From positions 1 to 54,769 of the forward strand of contig JBGAQU010000006.1 of the NCBI GenBank assembly GCA_044220535.1: a DNA stretch of 54,769 nt. The letters are read 5' to 3'. The notes under the pieces are model-generated. The model was not told where the DNA came from and ran no database searches. It worked only from the letters and a program-made list of their open reading frames with translations. The position numbers were made by a program, and so were the translations under genes. Positions 50,723 through 54,769 of the stretch are shown here, piece after piece (the first letter of the stretch is position 1; the number at the start of each line of letters is the position of its first letter). This stretch comes from JBDHTS01 sp044220535. Lineage in GTDB: Bacteria; Pseudomonadota; Alphaproteobacteria; Micavibrionales; Micavibrionaceae.

Positions 50723-51460
50723 AAGCGTAACGCTTACTTTCCCGATAATGCTGTTTGTGCAGAAGACGGTCTTTGCTGCTTTCAAGCGATCAATCGTAAT
50801 CATATCTTCCCTCGCCTGTCCGGATGAAAGCAGCAGGCCGCGCTCAATGCCATCCATCACGCCGCAGGATAAAGGCGGGGTAATCAGCGTGTCGCCTTCG
50901 GCAATGAAAATATTCGACACAGTCAGGCAGCAGACTTCGCCGCGGTTATTCAGCAGAATGGCATCGTCCGCGCCGGATAGCCGTGCTTCCTGCATCGCCA
51001 GAACGGCATCGCCATAGTTCAGGGATTTGATGCGGGACAGAGGCGAGCCTTCATTGCGGCGGACGCTCTGCGATATAATTGCTTTAACCGCCTTGGGTGG
51101 TTCCGAAACCGGATAAGCCCGTATCATAAGGGTCGGATGAACAGTGTCGGGTATAGTCAGCCCACGGGGTGCAGGCCCGCGAGTCAATGTGGTGCGGAGG
51201 GCGTGGCGACCTGTGGTAAAGCCGTTACGCTTGAGAAGATTATAAATAATATCTTCAAAATCCATATCCGGCATGGGAATGCCCAGAACATTGGCGTGCC
51301 TTTTCAGCCGTACGAAATGCGCGTCCGCATGCCGCAGCTGGCCATCGACCGAAAGCATCGTATCGAAAACACCATCACCCAGCAAAAAACCTCGATCGGA
51401 CGGATTGATGGATATCTGATCGGCAGGCAGAAAAGATCCGTTACAGAACAGGATATCCAT
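50714..51460 (-). CDS. pabC: Class IV aminotransferase, probably aminodeoxychorismate lyase
   Basis: A pyridoxal-phosphate class IV enzyme of 248 residues. It shows GFLLGDGVFDTML at the N-terminus, the PLP-lysine in RIKSLNYGDAVLAMQEAR and a GADDAILLNNRGEV-SNIF region. In fold alone it could be a D-amino acid or branched-chain aminotransferase; its position in the pabB-pabA cluster argues for 4-amino-4-deoxychorismate lyase, which releases pyruvate to give p-aminobenzoate. It lies 9 bp downstream of the ABC permease gene. Confidence 0.82.
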   Translation of the reverse strand: MDILFCNGSFLPADQISINPSDRGFLLGDGVFDTMLSVDGQLRHADAHFVRLKRHANVLGIPMPDMDFEDIIYNLLKRNGFTTGRHALRTTLTRGPAPRGLTIPDTVHPTLMIRAYPVSEPPKAVKAIISQSVRRNEGSPLSRIKSLNYGDAVLAMQEARLSGADDAILLNNRGEVCCLTVSNIFIAEGDTLITPPLSCGVMDGIERGLLLSSGQAREDMITIDRLKAAKTVFCTNSIIGKVSVTLSA

Positions 51461-51469
51461 TTTGGAATC

Positions 51470-52270
51470 CTAATAGGTTTCGGCGCTGTAGCGGGCAATC
51501 GCGCCGGACATGATGGCTTTGCGATGGATGCGCAGGAAAACAACGCAGGACAGGACGATGTAGAACACAGAAAGTCCTATACCGATAGCAAGGTCTGGCC
51601 AGGATGCCGTGCCGCCTGTGGTAATAGCCCGGATATTTTCAAAGACATAGGTCGCGGGGATGGCATGCCCGACCATCTGCATCCATTCTGGCAGGATCGA
51701 TAGAGGATAGAACACCGCGACAAAGGGGGAAATCACGGCCGGGATTGGCCAGATCAGCCATTCACCGGACGGGCCAAGACGCAGGAGCAGCGCGCAGCCT
51801 AAAATGCCAAGGGCGATTCCGAACAGGAAGATAATCAAAAGAAACGGCATAAGCGCCAACCCATAGGCAAAAAACGATAGCCCGAACACGCCTATCGCCA
51901 AAATCATCATGACAATCAGGCCGACGATACTGGTCATGACGCCGGATACAACGAGGCCCGCCAGATATTCGCTGGTGGTTAAGGGGGAGGCGAACACATT
52001 GAATAAATTGCGCGTCCAGCTGTCCTCCATATAGGCCATGGTCGTGCCCTGCATGATGCGGATAAATAAGTCCCAAAGCAGAATGGCGCCCAGAAGGACG
52101 ACAACGAAATTGTAACCGGGCGAAGCGATGCTGTTCATATAACGCGACATAAAGCCCCAGACGATCATATCGACCGCGACCCAGGTGAACAGCATCATGG
52201 AACGCGAGACGCTGCCTTTCATCAGGTAGAACTGGCGCAGGACCATGCCGTGGATCGGGGGGATTTTCAT
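51470..52270 (-). CDS. ABC transporter permease
   Basis: A 266-residue ABC-2-type permease with six predicted membrane helices. Typical segments: DSWTRNLFNVFASPLTTSEYLAG, and the conserved FPLSILPEWMQ-like loop YPLSILPEWMQMVGHAIPATYVFE. It overlaps the ATPase gene by 4 bases (coupled), so together they form an exporter. The substrate is unknown. Location inside the pab cluster is the odd feature. Confidence 0.87.
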   Translation of the reverse strand: MKIPPIHGMVLRQFYLMKGSVSRSMMLFTWVAVDMIVWGFMSRYMNSIASPGYNFVVVLLGAILLWDLFIRIMQGTTMAYMEDSWTRNLFNVFASPLTTSEYLAGLVVSGVMTSIVGLIVMMILAIGVFGLSFFAYGLALMPFLLIIFLFGIALGILGCALLLRLGPSGEWLIWPIPAVISPFVAVFYPLSILPEWMQMVGHAIPATYVFENIRAITTGGTASWPDLAIGIGLSVFYIVLSCVVFLRIHRKAIMSGAIARYSAETY

Positions 52271-53016
52271 GCGGCCTCCCCCTGAAGCGACAACGGTTCG
52301 CGCGCCATGGTGACGAACAAATCTTCCAGATTGGCCTGGCCGTATTCGCCCGCCAGGGTTTTAGGGTCGCCCTCCAGCAGGATTTTGCCCTGGGACATAA
52401 ACAGTACGCGGTCGCAGACATCTTCGACTTCGTGCATGTTGTGGGATGTCCACAGCACGCCGCTGTCGCCGTGCGACGCAAAATCCCGGATATGGGCGCG
52501 AATTTCCCGCGCCGTAGCGGGATCAAGCGAAGCGGTGGGTTCGTCCAAAAGCAGAAGGCGCGGCTTGTTCAGCATGGCCTTGGCCAGGCAGGCGCGGGTC
52601 TGTTCGCCGGAGGAAAGCAGGCCGCATTTTTTGTCACGCAAAGCCTGAAGATCGAAACGGGCCAACAGGCTTTCGATACGGGCATCCAGACCGGGAACAT
52701 TGTACATCAGGCCGAACACGCGCAGATTTTGCATTACGGTCAGGTTGCCGGGCAGGGGCGCATAGACGGCGGCGAAATTGGTGGTGGCGATAGCCTTGGA
52801 TCGGTCGGCGGCCAAGTCAATTCCGTTGATATGGATAGTGCCTTCCGTCGGGCCGAGCACGCCCAGGATCATATTGATGGTGGTGGTTTTCCCGGCGCCG
52901 TTGGGACCGAGCAGGCCGACGATCTCATTTTTCCGCACAGCAAAGGAAATGCCTTCCACGGCGGTTTTGTCGCCATAGACTTTGCGAAGGCTGGAAATGG
53001 ACAGGATGTCGGTCAT
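52267..53016 (-). CDS. ABC transporter ATP-binding protein
   Basis: A 249-residue ABC ATPase with Walker A GPNGAGKTTT, signature LSSGEQTR, Walker B LLLLDEPTASLD and the H-loop TSHNMHEVEDV. It is of the drug/polysaccharide-exporter type (CcmA/NodI-like), which fits the ABC-2 permease next to it. The product with the permease exports an unknown compound. Between pabA and the permease, on the same strand. Confidence 0.93.
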   Translation of the reverse strand: MTDILSISSLRKVYGDKTAVEGISFAVRKNEIVGLLGPNGAGKTTTINMILGVLGPTEGTIHINGIDLAADRSKAIATTNFAAVYAPLPGNLTVMQNLRVFGLMYNVPGLDARIESLLARFDLQALRDKKCGLLSSGEQTRACLAKAMLNKPRLLLLDEPTASLDPATAREIRAHIRDFASHGDSGVLWTSHNMHEVEDVCDRVLFMSQGKILLEGDPKTLAGEYGQANLEDLFVTMAREPLSLQGEAA

Positions 53017-53040
53017 GAAAGCTTATAACATTCTTCTTGG

Positions 53041-53637
53041 TTAGGCCGCAACTCTTAACGCCTGCTTGCCCTTTGCGATCATCGTGAAATTGCGGATCAG
53101 GTCGAGGCCGTATTCGGTCATGACGGATTCAGGGTGGAATTGCAGGCCGTAAATCGGGTGTTTTTTATGGCGGATGCCCATGATGATGTCGTCATCCGCC
53201 GTATGCGCCGTGATTTCCAGTGGGCTGTCGGCGTTCAGTTCGACGATCAGGGAATGATAACGCGCCGCGCGGATCGGGTTGGGCAGGCCCATGAACAGAT
53301 CGTCCGCCGTATGCGCGATCAGGCTGGTTTTACCATGGCAGGGTTCATGGGCACGCACTGTACGGCCGCCAAAAGCCTCGGCGATACATTGATGCCCCAG
53401 GCAGATTCCGAGAATCGGGATGCGTCCCGTGAAATGCTTGATGATCGCGGTGCTGATCCCGGCTTGCGCGGGGGTACAGGGGCCGGGGGAAATGATGATG
53501 GCCTGGGGTGGGTTGGCGGCGATATCGTTGATGGTGATGGCATCGTTCCGCACCACTTTACGCTCATACCCCAGCATCCCGACATAGCGAGCCAGGTTGT
53601 AAACGAAGGAGTCGTAGTTATCGATTAATAAGATCAT
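53041..53637 (-). CDS. pabA: Aminodeoxychorismate/anthranilate synthase glutamine amidotransferase
   Basis: Glutaminase subunit of aminodeoxychorismate synthase (the PabA/TrpG family; a shared subunit with anthranilate synthase is possible). It has IDNYDSFVYNLARY, the nucleophile Cys79 (ILGICLGHQC), and the His168/Glu170 pair in GLQFHPES. The ATG at 53637 is directly next to the left terminal repeat of the GxxExxY element and has no ribosome site of its own, in contrast to the usual overlap with pabB. Context (PIKGT-type pabB, pabC) favours p-aminobenzoate synthesis. Confidence 0.92.
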   Translation of the reverse strand: MILLIDNYDSFVYNLARYVGMLGYERKVVRNDAITINDIAANPPQAIIISPGPCTPAQAGISTAIIKHFTGRIPILGICLGHQCIAEAFGGRTVRAHEPCHGKTSLIAHTADDLFMGLPNPIRAARYHSLIVELNADSPLEITAHTADDDIIMGIRHKKHPIYGLQFHPESVMTEYGLDLIRNFTMIAKGKQALRVAA

Positions 53638-53687
53638 TTTTTTGACACAGAGTGCACAGAGTTAAGGAAGAGGACACAGAGTTAAAG
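53638..53687. repeat. Left terminal inverted repeat of the GxxExxY unit
   Basis: TTTTTTGACACAGAGTGCAC followed by AGAGTTAAGGAAGAGGACAC and AGAG. Outer end at the pabA start; the inner end contains the stop codon of the GxxExxY gene (53682-53684). Confidence 0.75.
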
Positions 53688-54062
53688 CATGAAACGTTTT
53701 ATTCCCTCCTTTATGAGCGGAACATTAAAATTAATGAGAAGGCCTGTCTTTACCTTGCAAAGGCGCATGTAATTAAGAATTTGCGCTTCATGTAAAAGAA
53801 CTATTTTTTCTACACTTTTTAATTCGACCACTACGGTTTCTTCAACAAAAAAATCGACTTTGAAAGCTTGAGATATTATCAGATCTTCATAGTGAACCGT
53901 GACCGAATGTTCTCTCGTAAACCTGATCTTTCTTTTTGACAGTTCATAGTTTAAACAATCGGCATAAACTTTTTCATAGAGTCCAAGTCCCATTGTTTTA
54001 TGAATGTTAAAGCATGCATCGACTATCTCACCGGTCAGTTCGTTAAGCTTGAGCGCGCACAT
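53682..54062 (-). CDS. GxxExxY protein (PDDEXK-like)
   Basis: A 126-residue protein of the GxxExxY family from the ATG at 54062. The name-giving motif is GLYEKVY, preceded by ACFNIHKTMG; the PD-(D/E)xK-like core is in KVDFFVEETVVVELKSVEKI (the DFF and ELK residues), followed by HEAQILNYMRL and a TGLLINFNV strand. Family proteins are widely spread and of unknown function, possibly nuclease-related. An in-frame TTG at 54107 would add a non-conserved N-terminus encoded by the terminal repeat and was not chosen. AT-rich compared with pabA/pabB, consistent with recent acquisition. Confidence 0.85.
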   Translation of the reverse strand: MCALKLNELTGEIVDACFNIHKTMGLGLYEKVYADCLNYELSKRKIRFTREHSVTVHYEDLIISQAFKVDFFVEETVVVELKSVEKIVLLHEAQILNYMRLCKVKTGLLINFNVPLIKEGIKRFML

Positions 54063-54769
54063 CTTCTCTGTGTCCTCCCGCTTCAACTCCGTGCCCTCTG
54101 TGTCCAAAACTTTTTAACAATCCCTCCGCCTTCACCAGCGTTTCATCATATTCATCGGATGGAATGGAATCCGCGACGATGCCGCCGCCTACATTGAAGC
54201 TGACCTGACGGCCTTGGTAAACCAGCGTGCGGATGGCAATGCTTGTATCCATCATGCCGTTGAACCCGATATATCCCAGCGCACCGCAATACGGGCCGCG
54301 GCGGTCGTCTTCCAGTTCTTCGATGATTTCCATCGCCCGTACCTTCGGCGCGCCGCTGATCGACCCGCCCGGAAAACATAGGCGCAGGAGATCGAGCGGT
54401 GTTTTGTCCGCATTCAATTGTCCTTTAACCACGGAAACAAGGTGGTGGACGCGGGCAAAGCTTTCCAGCCCGCACAGAATGGGCACGTCGATGGAATGAT
54501 CCATGCAGGCGCGGGACAGATCGTTACGCAGCAGATCGACGATCATCGAATTCTCAGCGCGATCCTTTTCGCTGTCCGTCAGATGTCTGGCGATGCGGCG
54601 ATCCATATCCGGATCCGCATGGCGCAGGCGCGTCCCCTTGATCGGGCGTGTTTCAACATGGCGGTTGCTGACATTTAAAAAACGTTCCGGCGATGCGCTG
54701 GACAGGCGAATATCGCCAAAATTCATATAGGCGCCGAACGGCGCGGCATTAACGTCACGCAGATGCAGG
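54043..54769 (-). CDS. pabB: Aminodeoxychorismate synthase component I, partial
   Basis: C-terminal part of a chorismate-binding enzyme; the gene continues past the right edge, reading in frame to the last bases. The PIKGT motif (with Lys, as in PabB, rather than PIAGT of anthranilate synthase), FPGGSISGAPKVRAMEIIEELE, YCGALGYIGFNG and GGGIVADSIPSDEYDET mark PabB. The reading frame does not stop after the family-typical LLKSF; it runs through the terminal repeat and into the GxxExxY gene for about 20 extra residues (GHRGHGVEAGGHREDVRAQA). Confidence 0.93.
   Translation of the reverse strand, partial: LHLRDVNAAPFGAYMNFGDIRLSSASPERFLNVSNRHVETRPIKGTRLRHADPDMDRRIARHLTDSEKDRAENSMIVDLLRNDLSRACMDHSIDVPILCGLESFARVHHLVSVVKGQLNADKTPLDLLRLCFPGGSISGAPKVRAMEIIEELEDDRRGPYCGALGYIGFNGMMDTSIAIRTLVYQGRQVSFNVGGGIVADSIPSDEYDETLVKAEGLLKSFGHRGHGVEAGGHREDVRAQA
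54064..54109. repeat. Right terminal inverted repeat of the GxxExxY unit
   Basis: On the minus strand: TTTTGGACACAGAGGGCACG then GAGTTGAAGCGGGAGGACAC and AGAG. It provides the new 3' end of pabB and lies immediately before the ATG of the GxxExxY gene. Confidence 0.75.

Larger units (their letters stand above)
53638..54109 (-). mobile_element. GxxExxY gene unit with terminal inverted repeats
   Basis: A unit of about 470 bp: the GxxExxY gene bounded by imperfect, about 46-50 bp inverted repeats at 53638-53687 and 54064-54109. Both contain GACACAGAG-N-GCAC-N-GAG and a second GGACACAGAG. No transposase and no clear target-site duplication. The unit begins where pabB should end and stops at the first base before the pabA ATG. 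It resembles the empty repeat at 23106-23190. Confidence 0.65.

Overview
The window looks like chromosomal DNA of a moderately GC-rich alphaproteobacterium. Evidence: a CckA-type hybrid kinase next to flhB, a canonical CtrA box (TTAA-N7-TTAA at 50343-50357), the order Rieske-cytochrome b-cytochrome c1, a separate F1 operon starting with atpH, DUF484 upstream of xerC, and a MoxR-DUF58-DUF4159 cluster. Placement near Micavibrio/Rhodospirillales-like lineages is a guess from gene order and was not tested. No rRNA, tRNA, CRISPR array, prophage or transposase gene was seen.

Layout. 87-5861: flhB, cckA, a kinase-fold phosphotransferase, a membrane-anchored methyltransferase and a small hypothetical gene. 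6019-12538: recA with a putative regulated promoter and a clear terminator, endonuclease V, smpB, dapA, a lytic transglycosylase and a LuxR-type response regulator. 12751-20331: a small membrane protein, then (minus strand) the MoxR / DUF58 / DUF4159-BatA / VWA-like membrane cluster, in which moxR is split between two frames. 20544-24752: cca, hemF, trmL and two tandem YqgE/AlgH paralogues. 24938-28787: cytochrome bc1 operon (cytochrome b carries a large insertion) and two small followers. 28994-40645: Na/Pi transporter, double-domain deaminase, CYTH protein, lpd, xerC-DUF484, fructose-6-phosphate aldolase and priA. 40646-42958: membrane-bound spermidine synthase-like protein and a TraX-family protein. 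43031-50300: atpH-A-G-D-C, interrupted by seven small non-ATPase genes. 50393-54769: a small gene behind a CtrA box, then a p-aminobenzoate cluster (pabB, pabA, pabC) with an ABC exporter pair inside it and a GxxExxY gene bounded by terminal inverted repeats wedged between pabB and pabA.

Three themes stand out. (1) The F1-ATPase operon carries seven extra small genes in three of its four junctions. They include two related cytoplasmic proteins, an internal promoter with an inverted repeat, and two overlapping genes for secreted cysteine-rich proteins. (2) Palindromic repeats are dense. One class of several sub-families shares GTCATnC / GnATGAC ends while its arm sequences differ. A second class (CACAGAG) occurs empty upstream of hemF and loaded with a GxxExxY gene between pabB and pabA. 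A third lies in frame inside priA. (3) Regulation: the window holds both CckA, the top of the CtrA phosphorelay, and a perfect CtrA box in front of an unknown gene.

Limits: all calls come from reading the sequence and remembered family motifs. No database search, alignment program or folding calculation was run. pabB runs off the right edge of the window.
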